Shown one piece after another: positions 45,660-55,667 of a stretch of 64,000 nucleotides of DNA. The stretch lies in contig NC_092859.1 in assembly GCF_032062135.1 (NCBI RefSeq), positions 66,643,486 through 66,707,485 on the forward strand, written 5' to 3'. Made by a program: the position numbers and the translations under genes. This DNA comes from Pyxicephalus adspersus (Eukaryota; Chordata; Amphibia; Anura; Pyxicephalidae). How positions within the stretch are numbered: the stretch's first letter is position 1; each line of letters opens with the position of its first letter. The notes under the pieces are model-generated. The model was not told the origin of the DNA. It made no database searches and saw only the letters and a program-made list of their open reading frames with translations.

Positions 45660-46820
45660 TATTAGCTATAAAGATTAAGTCCTATCACTGAACACATCAA
45701 TAAAAACAAAACGACACAGATCCCAAGTAGGGTAGCGCACATGATTTTCACGCAGAACTCAAATATAGGGTTTTTAAAGCCCTGGACTTTTAAAGTCCTT
45801 CGAGTGGTCAATGGTGACAAGTCAGAAAAGACTTGATAGGAGAAATATTGATAGATAAGAGAGTCCTTGACTCCAGCTGCTTGTAAAATATTTTCCTTAG
45901 TGCGGTAATAATGAAATGTATTAATGACATCCCTAGCTCTATTGGATAGAGCTCCATGAATTCTATCCATTTCAAGGTGTTCGGGCGATATATCTCACTC
46001 TAACTCTCCAAGTAGTGCTCTGGCTGTGCCTGTGAGGTCCACAATACTCTCAGGGATACCTCTAACTCTGATATTGTCCCTCTTATCATGGTTATTAGCA
46101 TCTTCTAATTGGTCTCTAAGGGTTTGAAGCCCAATCTAGATGGTGTCAATATCTTTTTTACAACCTTCCAACACTGAGCCTCGTTAATAAAGCTCTCCAA
46201 GGCTGGAGAGGATACACTTTCAACAGTGAAGCTGGGTGATCCACCAAACATGGAATTAATGTATTCAGTGATTTTCAATTTGCAAGCAAATGTTTTGAAT
46301 CCTGGACCAGATCCATTCCAGGTTTGCAGGATCACCCAGCTTCACTGAAGAAAGTGTATCCTCTCCAGCCTTGGAGTGCTTTATTATATCCGGCCCACTG
46401 TTGTCATATCATCTAGGCAATCTTTCAACACAGCTGTATGATGCCCCAATTCCTTAATCTTTTTCAGAAGTCCTTAGGAGATCTTTTTATTAGCGTGAGA
46501 TATTTTAAAATTTTCCTGATCTTAGTAAGCAAGTGCTCACCTGGTTCAGGTTCAGCAGGAGAAAGTTCTCAGGGGAAATATTGAAGGCATCACTGGTAGA
46601 AGGATCCGGCTCCATCTTGAAATGCGCTCCACACTAAGATCGAGGTGTCTCATGCGATCTCTTTGCAGGTTTCCTGAAGGCCCCATCGAAATAGGAGATG
46701 CTCCATAGGATCCAAAGTGTGGCTGGAGGGAAGAGAAGTTGGCAACTTTCATGTGCTCAACGCTGAGGAGATCAATGTGCCCGAGGTGAGCGGAGCTGGA
46801 TCAACACACCACCATCCTGG
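45660..46820 (-). pseudogene. L1 ORF1 and leader
   Basis: Minus strand: leader and Ser/Pro-rich start (46820-46550). The coiled-coil region is interrupted by the MITE. Then RDNIRVRGIPES (about 46082) marks the RRM, and MDRIHGALSNRARDVINTFH at 45970 the C-terminal domain with SDLSPLTTRRTLK. Same domain order as the ORF1 at 19546-20460, but broken by stops. Confidence 0.8.
46177..46395. mobile_element. palindromic MITE inside L1 ORF1
   Basis: Left arm TTAATAAAGCTCTCCAAGGC, GGAGAGGATACACTTTCAAC, AGTGAAGCTGGGTGATCC. The right arm is complementary, ending GGAGTGCTTTATTATATCCG. CACTG at 46172-46176 and 46396-46400 may be the target duplication. Confidence 0.82.
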
Positions 46821-46840
46821 TCTGCTGGAAACTTTTTTTC

Positions 46841-49401
46841 AAGTTAGTTGCCTCTATTGTAATTAGATTATTAGATTTTGATGGAAGTTTGTGGCAGCTT
46901 CCCAGTCACAAAGACAAGGTTTCTTTTTTATTTCTTTTTTTCTCATATTAGTAAATGTTTACTTACAGATTTCCACTGGCATTCCTAACCCAGACAGACA
47001 CTGTTTTTAACACAATTTGCTGGAGCATGTTCAAACACCAATTGGTAAAGAGATTACACATCATACTTAGAGATCACTCTTGCTGAGGTTCACATATATT
47101 GCCCAAAAGACCTTCAGAGTTACAAACATTTAAAAGTGAATATAGCATAAATACTATGCATGTACATTACTTAGCATGTCAACTTTTTTGATTCATCATG
47201 TCATGCCTTTAGGCCTGTTCAGTAAAAAAATAAATTGGAGATGATTCATGTTATTTTGTTACTGCCCATAGCAGCAGGAACTCTGACTAACCCAGCTACT
47301 GGAGCATTGGTTATGTAATTAAATATCTTTCAGGTTTTTAGAACTATAGATGCTTTTATGTAATGCCATTCAACAATGTCATCAATGCAACAACACACAA
47401 TAATATAAGAATAGGCAAAAAACACAACAATGACAACAAAAGCAATTAAATGCACCTTTTCCATCAGCAATGTTGAAATAGATGTTCTTTAGTGTCTGAT
47501 GTGCAATATTATAAAAAAAGGTTTACTTTCTACAATAGAAAATAAAAGGAGGTCTTTATGCTCAATAAAATTTATTAGTAATAAACCATTTGCCTAAACT
47601 TGGGGAGTTTAAAATCTATTTGTGCAAATCTTTAATTCCAAAGATGTTTCCATAGGAGTTCCTGAATTCCTGAGTAGGAATCTTTGTCAAGGAAAGTTGA
47701 GTTTTTTTTTACTTTAAATAAAAGGGATAACCTTGAGTGGCCTAAAATCCCCCTCATAGTCAGCTACAGAACCAGCATCTTCCAGGCCCAGGGTGCTTAC
47801 AAGACCACCCAGAAGTGTGTTTCATCCAGAAAGAGAGTTGAAAGGCAGTCATTTATGTGATTACACTATTCCATTGAAAAACATTTTCAGAAAATAGATT
47901 ATCTTCAAAGCCTCTCTTAATAAATGTTCCATAGTATGTAAAAAGCATGCAGTTTGCTAAGCAAAGTACCATCCAACTACACTTTTAAAAATGTTCAAAT
48001 AATCATACTTGTTGTTTTGAAAAGATGACCTATGGGTTTTAAGAAACAAATAGAAAATAGGAGATCATTGCAAGAACCCCTTCTGATATAGTTGACCTGG
48101 TTTTCAAAGCTTACTTCCATGTGTAATGTTTTATGCGTAGGCTGCAGTCTAACAAAGAGACAGTATTTGATTTTACTAATCAAGTGATACCAACCACTGT
48201 TATTTGAATAAACACAAGAGAAAGATCAGCGCTTGGAAATAAGATTTTTCTCAGATTTTTAATATGTAAAGATCTCTGGCCTCAACAACTCAGCGCCACA
48301 AAAGTGACTATTTCAATCCCATGTAAATTGACATTGACAAAAGAATATGTACTTATGAAGCTCATCTAGCTTTGGTACCTAAGGAGAATGCCTTGACTTT
48401 CACATGTCACCATGGAGCTCATTACAGTACTTTTTGTAGCCTTCAATCACTAATTATTATATTTATTTACTGTTTATTAAAACTGTGTAAACCTCTCTGG
48501 TGAGTGAAAAATGCAGAGCATCATAATAGCATAAAATAATTCACACACATTATTTCCCTAAATAGCAATAGAATATAAAATGTATAGTAAAAATAAGGCT
48601 AACTCAGCATATCATAATGACATTTGTGGGCTTATTAACAAGCTAAATAAAGCCATATATCTAAGTTTCAAAATAATCTGTCCACTGATAATAATTAAAT
48701 TGAGAGATGTGGTAATAACTGTCTTGTTTTTTAAATGGCACTGCATTTTCTATTAAGATGTACTTTCATTTCAATCAATCTATACTTACAGTGTTGATGT
48801 CCATGTATTTGCTGTCAAATTGAAAATAGCATTGAAAATAGCACAAGACATAATGTCATAATTTGCCTAAAATATGGGTAGTTGTATTTTGCTAGTATTT
48901 AGAGTAAAACCAGACCAATGTCACCATAAATCAAAGCAAGCATTACCCATTCTACAAATAAGATAAAGCATACAAGCTGAATAAATGAAGTCAGTAGCAA
49001 ATTGAGATGAGCGGAAATCCCTATGGTGGCTATTAAAATACACATGAAAATTGAAGAGCAGAGTTTTCTTGTGACAACAAGTATCTATCAAAATAGCAGA
49101 GAGACTCACATTCTAGGGAAACTTAAAAACCATGGCTGAAGTCCCATTTATAATAGTTTTATTGTATCTTTGCATCGAGGTAACCATCTCTGTTTTAGTT
49201 GAGGCTACATAAATTACTTCTGGGATTTGTTTTGAAAATATAGAAGTTCCTGCACTTTGAAAAAAGGAGTATTGAAGCATATTTTGAAGAAAGAACATGA
49301 ACAAGTACATACTTATGCTTGTATTTTAATTATGAGTCTAAGCAGTCTGTGGACAGCTTAGTGATGAGACAAGGAGGCTTTGCTTGAGCATAATTCAAAC
49401 A
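46841..49401. other. unannotated AT-rich stretch
   Basis: 2.5 kb with no recognised repeat, RNA or coding region, the longest repeat-free-looking block after 34251-36235. Confidence 0.45.
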
Positions 49402-50042
49402 CAGTGGTACCTCGGTATAGGTCCGCTTTGGAATAAGTCCAACTTGGTATAAGTCCTGTTTGAACACGAAAACTTTTGTTAGGTATACAACCTTTGCTTG
49501 GTATACAACCTTTGTGCTAGAACTTGTATGGGTCAAAATGAGTCATAACACCGCGGGTTACCCTTATTTACCTCTCCCGAGACAAAGCCCCGACTGCCCA
49601 CGAGCGTCAGTACGCCAGTTGCTACCATTCAGTGAACAACCCGCGCTATAACTCTCTGTGAATTATATACCATCTCCTCCTCCTTCATTCTCAGCACCAT
49701 CCTAGTAGGCACTCGACTCTTCCGAGCAAGGTAAAGTGAGGTTAAATTTTCATTGATTTCATCTAATTGCTTTTGTATTTATGTACCGTATTTTTCGGAC
49801 CATAAGACGCACTGGACCATAAGACGCACCAGTTTTTTGGAGAAGGGAAATGAAGAAAACAAAGATTCTGAAACAAATAGTGTCCTAAAATATTTTATGT
49901 GCATTAAAAACCAACATCACAGTCATAAACACATGTAATAATCCTTTTATTTCTTATGGGAAAAATTTGTTTGGTATAAGTCCTGTGTGGTATAAGTCCA
50001 AGGATCTGGAAAGGATTAAGGATTTATACTAAGGTACCACTG
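49402..50042. mobile_element. Tigger/pogo-like non-autonomous element
   Basis: Ends CAGTGGTACCTCGGTATAGG and (complement) CAGTGGTACCTTAGTATAAA. Repeated GGTATAAGTCC words follow each end, and TCTTATGGGAAAAATTTGTT is typical of Tigger subterminal sequence. TA follows at 50043-50044. The middle (49520-49780) is GC-richer and non-coding. It is interrupted at 49785-49935. Confidence 0.75.
49785..49935. mobile_element. ACCGTATTTTTCGG MITE fragment nested in the Tigger-like element
   Basis: Begins ACCGTATTTTTCGGACCATA followed by AGACGCAC twice, as in the element at 36716-37100. The right terminus is not clear. The Tigger 3' part resumes at TAATAATCC. Confidence 0.55.
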
Positions 50043-50045
50043 TAT

Positions 50046-50062
50046 GTGCATATATTTTAAAG

Positions 50063-50098
<36 letters not shown>

Positions 50099-50476
50099 GT
50101 TCTGGGGCTGGTCTTACTGGGAATCTGGAAGAGCAGGGTGAGGCAGATTCCCAATTCCCAATCACAAGGGCCAGAGGGCTATTTAGCACACCCCATGCTA
50201 AGCAGTAGGTGTGTGGCTGTTGGTTTGACTGGCTGCAGGTCAGTCTGTGTGCTGCAAAGATCAATTTTGTTTATGCTAGCTAGGAGGCTAAATATTTTGT
50301 TTATGTTTTTGTGCTGATCTCCTTGACTGGTCATCAAATGTACATTCCCTGCACAACCTCTGTGATGTATGCTATGTGTGAAGCATATTCTGTGATGTGT
50401 CTTGTTTGTGCTATGTCTGTCGTGTGGACTCTGCTATGTGTCCTGTTTGTGCTATGAGTGGCGTGTGCACTTACTG
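50046..50476 (+). mobile_element. TA microsatellite and LTR-like sequence
   Basis: (TA)n at 50067-50096. Then GGGCTATTTAGCACACCCC (about 50176), a TATA-like context as in other LTRs here, and imperfect duplications of TGTGATGTGTCTTGTTTGTG and CTATGTGTCCTGTTTGTGCT. No termini found. Confidence 0.35.
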
Positions 50477-50617
50477 GGGTCTATTTATAAAGCAGTCATA
50501 AAGCAGTTATAAAGCAGTTATAAAGCGTCCATGTTACTCTGCTTCAATGAATAAAATAGATTTTCCACCTGGGAACGGTAAAGGGAATGTCAGATTCACA
50601 GCTTTATAAATAGATCC
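50477..50617. mobile_element. short MITE, GGGTCTATTTATAAAGC ends
   Basis: Terminal inverted repeats GGGTCTATTTATAAAGC and GCTTTATAAATAGATCC, 141 bp in all, with an internal AGCAGTTATAA tandem run. No coding capacity. Confidence 0.75.
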
Positions 50618-52169
50618 TGTTGTGTTCTGTGTCTGCCCTGTACAATACAGTATATAATGGGTGTGTTTTATGTTTTGTTGTGCTGCATGTTGTAAGAAGT
50701 GCAATTACTCCAGGAACAGTGGAGTTCATTGCATGCACAGTACATACAGAATGTTATTCTTTTATAATACTAATAATGAATTCAGTTTTTAGTTTGTCTA
50801 AATATTTTTCATAGAACTGTCAGATTTATAGTTAATTAAGGAGTTTCAAAATGTATGCTATTTAATTTCCAGAATACTATATAAGCCATATACTCATGGC
50901 TCCCAACTAATTCTCTTTTTGTTCTCTTTAGGTGCTATTTGCTCCACAACTGCCTTATTTTAGGTCTACTGTATAAATATTTATATAATCCAGTTATAGA
51001 TTTATATATTTATCTATATGACAAATATATCAAAATATTATATAACATATAAAATAACATATGAATCTACTGTTGAACTAAATGGTTAAATGTTTTTATG
51101 TCAGGTTCAACTGGTATGTAATTTTGTTGATGATTTTAACTAATTGATTTTAGCATCCAAAAAAATCAAAGATGTCACCATTTATCCTTTCAGTGCTGCA
51201 TGCTCAGAAGGCCTCTTGGACATTCCATGTTTTTTGGAATATAAGATACCTCCATAACTTGCCACATGCTAGTTTTTATCTCTGACTCACAATGTTACTG
51301 ATGAGTATCGTAGCAATGTAAAGTATTAAAAACCAGCGCACAAAACAGGACACCAAAATACCTGCATGTTTTAAATGTAAAAGATACTTTTCAAGACAGT
51401 GGAATTTGAATGGAGGATAGCAAGGTTTCTTGCTAACCCTTGGCTTTCTAGCTGCTAAGGAACCAAAAAGCCATGCCCTACAATTAACCTCAGTATGGCA
51501 TAAGGTCACAGCATGCTTCCTTCTTCAACTTCAAGACACACACTGACTGGTGCAGATGTTCAGTGTAAATTCATAATTGTGCAGTGAAAGGTTTAATTCA
51601 TTGCTATCCATACACTGAATAATAGGAAATAATTCTAAAATAATAACTCAGAATCTTTTAGAACAAGGCCCCAGGGTTCTTCAATGATGTGTGCTTTATC
51701 TTATTTGTATTACAATACAGATTTTTCCAAACATTTGCAGGAGTATCATGGGATAAAAATTACCCTGCCTTTACATTTTGTAGGATCCCTGTTTTTGGAA
51801 AATAAATTGTTTGTGTGTTTTTTAATGAAACTAAATGTCGGTAAAAAATTGTCTTCTTGGTAATTGAAAAATGTGATACTGGCTTGATTGTAATAATGAG
51901 AAAGATCATTATTAGGAATAAGGGGAATAATTTTTTAAAATAGACTATACCATAAAACTCCTAAATTCACTCATTGAATCTTTCATAAAATTTGTTTTAA
52001 AAACATGCATTTTATGCAGAGGGAGGAGTATTTAGGGTACTTATGTTTATTTTAGTATTCTTTGTATTTGGGATTTTTTTTCCTTTTTTGTTTTAATTAC
52101 TATTCGTGTACTGACGGTTATAATAAATTTTTCTTCAATGTCTGTTTTTTTTTGTTTTTTTTGTGAGGA
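50618..52169. other. unannotated
   Basis: AT-rich. No recognised family or coding region. Confidence 0.4.
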
Positions 52170-53026
52170 TTAACCCCCCTAGCATTCTAATTCTGTCATT
52201 TTTTGATGCAAAAAGTGATCCTATTTTTTTTGCGTAGAAATTTTGCGTAGAGAGCAATATTTGCTCTCTTGTAGAGCTAGATACGTCAGTAGGCCATTTA
52301 GCATAAATGATATAACTATATCCAGATATGTAGCCCCTATATGGAACTTTCCCAGTAGCTGCTTCCAGGGTCTTCTCTCCTTGCAAAGAAGTGCAGCAGT
52401 ATATTAACCCCCTAGTGGTTATCCCGAGTGTGACTCGGGGTAGATTTTACCTGCAAAAACTGGTAATCTCGAGTCACACTCGGGGTCGCTTAAAACTTAA
52501 ACAAAAACACTTACCTTGCTCCGTCGGCATCCCTCGGCGTCCTGCTGGTCTCCGCAGGTCCTGGGGACACGTCCTCCTCCTCCGATCTTCAGACGCAAAA
52601 TGTAGAGATGATCTCGGGTTTTCCGGTGATGTCGGTGCATGCGTCGGTGTGGGCAGGAGGATCGACGGGAAATTCAAATAATTTTGTAGTAGATACAATA
52701 CAAAATAGCTGTATTGAGTCCAATACAAAGAAATCTTCATATAATATACAGTATATATAATTAAATTATATATATATATATATATGTTACTGTACATGTT
52801 TCAAGTATATATTACATGTTTCACTATTATTTTTTGTATTTTTTAACAGATTTTTGTGTTTTTTTATTTAAAGTTTATCATTAAATTAATTAAATATTGG
52901 ACATATTTCGGTGAGTTATGCCTAAGAGTTATAGCCTACAATGTAAAAAAAATTACCATGCAAAAAAAAAAATGAAACACTTTTCCCATGGAAATACAGA
53001 CAGAATTAGAACGCTAGGGGGGTTAT
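52170..53026. mobile_element. piggyBac-type non-autonomous element, 849 bp
   Basis: TTAA at 52170-52173 and TTAT at 53023-53026 flank termini CCCCCCTAGCATTCTAATTC and its complement (GAATTAGAACGCTAGGGGGG). The 3' 200 bp matches the end of the piggyBac copy at 3988-4341. Inside, a second TTAA (52404-52407) begins another terminus, CCCCTAGTGGTTATCCCGAG, with the GTGTGACTCGGGG hairpin. This looks like one piggyBac family inside another. Confidence 0.78.
52254..52785. repeat. near-identical 530-bp segment, copy 1
   Basis: Matches 55139-55667 with, by eye, only a 3-bp indel (ACTATATCCAGATA against ACTATCAGATA) and microsatellite length changes. It includes the inner piggyBac terminus, a minus-strand splice donor (CTTACCT at 52510-52516), a CpG-rich block, and a degenerate palindromic unit. 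It ends in a TA run. Confidence 0.92.
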
Positions 53027-53319
53027 AAGAATAACAGCTTCTCAAGTGTAGGGTCTTTTTCATCTGTTCAGCTGCCTGCTGTCATTCACCTCTGTTCTGC
53101 TCTTGGGATGTTGCATTAGGTCACATGATATAAGTGGGTGATAGCAGGCAAAGAAGATGTAACATTGGATGGGATAAATACTTACAATTCACTGTTGTAG
53201 AAAGGGGACTTCTGGTGGCCACATGTGTCCCTGAAGGATGGACCTCCTGAGGTCACAGTAAGGGAAAGGGTCCTTTCAAAGCATCACTGGGAAAAGGGGG
53301 GTGTAGAATGTAGTAGCTA
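53027..53319. other. unannotated
   Basis: No feature recognised. Confidence 0.4.
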
Positions 53320-53390
53320 ATTATTATTATTATTTATTATTAAACAGGATTTATATAGCGCCAACATATTACGCAGCACTGTACATTAAA
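53320..53390. repeat. (ATT)n plus TTTATATAGCGCCAACATATT repeat
   Basis: ATT microsatellite followed by GGATTTATATAGCGCCAACA and TATTACGCAGCACTGTACA, a short dispersed sequence I know as frequent in frog genomes. Family origin not determined. Confidence 0.5.
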
Positions 53391-53596
53391 TAGGGATTGC
53401 TTTAAATTTCCCGCCCGGCCACGCCCCCCGACGGAGAAGCGCCCCGCCATCACAGCGGGATCGTGAGATCGCCGCTGGAGCGCGGGGATAAGGTAAGAGG
53501 GACCCTCAAAGGTACCCCGAGTGTGACTCGGGATTACCGCTGTTTGCAATTTTTTCCACCCCGAGTCACACTCGGGAATACCGCTAGGGAGATTAA
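53391..53596. mobile_element. piggyBac-type MITE end with CpG block, donor and hairpin
   Basis: AAATTTCCCGC start, about 90 bp of CpG-rich sequence, AAGGTAAG at 53490-53497, the complementary words CCCCGAGTGTGACTCGGG and CCCCGAGTCACACTCGGG, and the terminus ACCGCTAGGGAGA followed by TTAA (53593-53596). The left part is missing. Confidence 0.78.
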
Positions 53597-53638
53597 AAGC
53601 TTTTGGAGCTCTTTTCAGAAAACAGGAAATCAGACATT

Positions 53639-54370
53639 GGGCCTGATTTAGTAACCTCCTGGGTGGGTAATTTCTGTCTGGATTTATATGTCTAAAAGCA
53701 GTACATTGTTTTTCATGAAAATTTATTTTACAGTATAATATAATAGTATGAGTATAAAAAAGTTTGAAACACAAAATTATGTCAAAATAATGAATTAAAA
53801 AAAAATAATTTTTTTATACTAATATATTATACTGTAAAATAAATGTTCATAAAAGACAATGTACTGCTTTTAAATATATATATACACTGTATTGCATTCA
53901 AAACAGGTATTTTGCAATTTGGAAATTTTAATTTCCTGGCCCGAACTGAACGTCTCCAGGCACCAATGTCACCAGGAACTCCTCAGTGACTAATCAAGTG
54001 CAGAGAAAGCTGGCCAGGGAAAGAAAAGACACGATGGACGACGCGGCACGCCGGCAAATCAGGTATTACTCGATTTACTATTACTTCCCATAGGTTTACC
54101 TATCCCAACTGTGGCACGGGCTTACCACTTTTAGCATCTTTTTTCTGCTTCGAGTCACACTAAGGGTTACCGCTCAGGAGGTTATAGCTCTCCAAGGCTG
54201 GAGAAGATACACTTTCATCAGTGAAGTTGGGTGATCTAGAAAACATGTGATGGATTTCATAAGTTTGTTTAAATATTGTTAGCAAATGTTTACAATCCTG
54301 AACCAGACCATCCAGGTTCCCTGATGAAAGTGTATCCTCTCCAGCATTGGAGAGCCTTAATAAATTAGGC
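53639..54370. mobile_element. palindromic MITE split by a piggyBac-type MITE
   Basis: The outer palindromic MITE begins GGGCCTGATTTAGTAA at 53639 and resumes ATAGCTCTCCAAGGCTGGAG at 54185, ending near 54370. Between them (53655-54182) is a 528-bp element with termini CCTCCTGGGTGGGTAA and ACCGCTCAGGAGG. Its flanks GTAA and TTAT are worn TTAA copies. The uninterrupted MITE consensus has TTAA exactly at this position. Confidence 0.8.
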
Positions 54371-54738
54371 ATATTGCCTCAAACATTCTCCCATGGGAAT
54401 CTTCCAGGTCCATGTGTTTCAATGGCAGTAATTGATTTCCCCAACAGGGAATATTTGAGGGATCTTCAGATTTCCTGTTTTATAAATAGAGCCCATGGAG
54501 GTCCCCATATATGCACTAGAACTGATCCAGGCTAAAATAAATCTAAAAAAAACCTCTTAAAGACTCAAATAAACCAATAAATACATTGTGCTACTACACC
54601 GCCTAAAAGCCACTAAAAACACCTTCTGTTCATAGCATTTAACTCTGTTGGGCAAATTTGCACAATGCACAAAATGCATTTTTAGTCTGATGCCAACCTG
54701 TATCAGTACCAGATGTCTGAGTAGAAAAACAATTTATT
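54371..54738. other. unannotated
   Basis: Short spacer of about 370 bp with no recognised feature. Confidence 0.4.
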
Positions 54739-54954
54739 GGGTCTGATTTATAAAGCTCTCTAAGGCTGGAGAGGATACACTTTCATCAGTAAAGCTGGGT
54801 GATCCAGCAAACCTAGAAAGCATATGGTCCAGGATTTAAAACATTTGCTAGAAAATGACTTTAAAGAAATCAGTTCCTGGTTTGCTGGATCACCCAGGTT
54901 TACTGAAGAAAGTGTATACCCTCCAGCTTTGGAAAACTTTAATAATTCATGGCC
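54739..54954. mobile_element. palindromic MITE, complete
   Basis: GGGTCTGATTTATAAAGCTC, CTAAGGCTGGAGAGGATACA and GGGTGATCCAGCAAACC, with a complementary right arm ending TTTAATAATTCATGGCC. Same family as 46177-46395. Confidence 0.82.
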
Positions 54955-55138
54955 ATTATGTGCATTGTCAAGAAGGTAATTTTCCTTCATTGTATCAGAC
55001 AAAGAATTAAAGTAGTATTAAATCCTTATGACAAATTTTCTCTATTTAATTACTAATTCATTTTGAGACTTTTAAAGAAATCCCCCCCCCCCCAAAAAAA
55101 AATTAGTAGAATAATGACCAGTAGGATTTCTGTTGAAT
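54955..55138. other. spacer with C/A homopolymer
   Basis: CCCCCCCCCC and AAAAAAAA runs at 55082-55102, near the left edge of the duplicated segment. Confidence 0.5.
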
Positions 55139-55667
55139 GCAATATTTGCTCTCTTGTAGAGCTAGATACGTCAGTAGGCCATTTAGCATAAATGATATAA
55201 CTATCAGATATGTAGCCCCTATATGGAACTTTCCCAGTAGCTGCTTCCAGGGTCTTCTCTCCTTGCAAAGAAGTGCAGCAGTATATTAACCCCCTAGTGG
55301 TTATCCCGAGTGTGACTCGGGGTAGATTTTACCTGCAAAAACTGGTAATCTCGAGTCACACTCGGGGTCGCTTAAAACTTAAACAAAAACACTTACCTTG
55401 CTCCGTCGGCATCCCTCGGCGTCCTGCTGGTCTCCGCAGGTCCTGGGGACACGTCCTCCTCCTCCGATCTTCAGACGCAAAATGTAGAGATGATCTCGGG
55501 TTTTCCGGTGATGTCGGTGCATGCGTCGGTGTGGGCAGGAGGATCGACGGGAAATTCAAATAATTTTGTAGTAGATACAATACAAAATAGCTGTATTGAG
55601 TCCAATACAAAGAAATCTTCATATAATATACAGTATATATAATTAAATTATATATATATATATATAT
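55139..55667. repeat. near-identical 530-bp segment, copy 2
   Basis: Second copy of 52254-52785, direct orientation, 2.9 kb apart. Here it lacks the outer piggyBac termini: it starts after TTCTGTTGAAT and ends in the TA run directly joined to L2 sequence at 55668. Confidence 0.92.

Larger units (their letters stand above)
37997..46840 (-). mobile_element. L1 retrotransposon copy 2 with 15-bp target duplication, carrying nested elements
   Basis: TGGAAACTTTTTTTC occurs at 37997-38011 and 46826-46840, bracketing a minus-strand L1. The 3' end has AATAAA on the minus strand (about 38030) just before the duplication. From 5' to 3' the element holds a leader and ORF1 (46820-45660), a tandem duplication (45401-45594) and ORF2 (45260-38200). 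A Gypsy element occupies 39532-43556 and a MITE 46177-46395. Without them the L1 is about 4.6 kb, short of a full element, so ORF2 has internal deletions as well. Confidence 0.85.

Noticed and set aside
52391..52681. Identical 96-codon ORFs at 52391-52681 and 55273-55563
   Set aside because: Identity follows from the duplicated DNA segment. The ORF lies in a CpG-rich non-coding part of a piggyBac-type element, has no recognisable domain, and crosses hairpin and splice-donor sequence.
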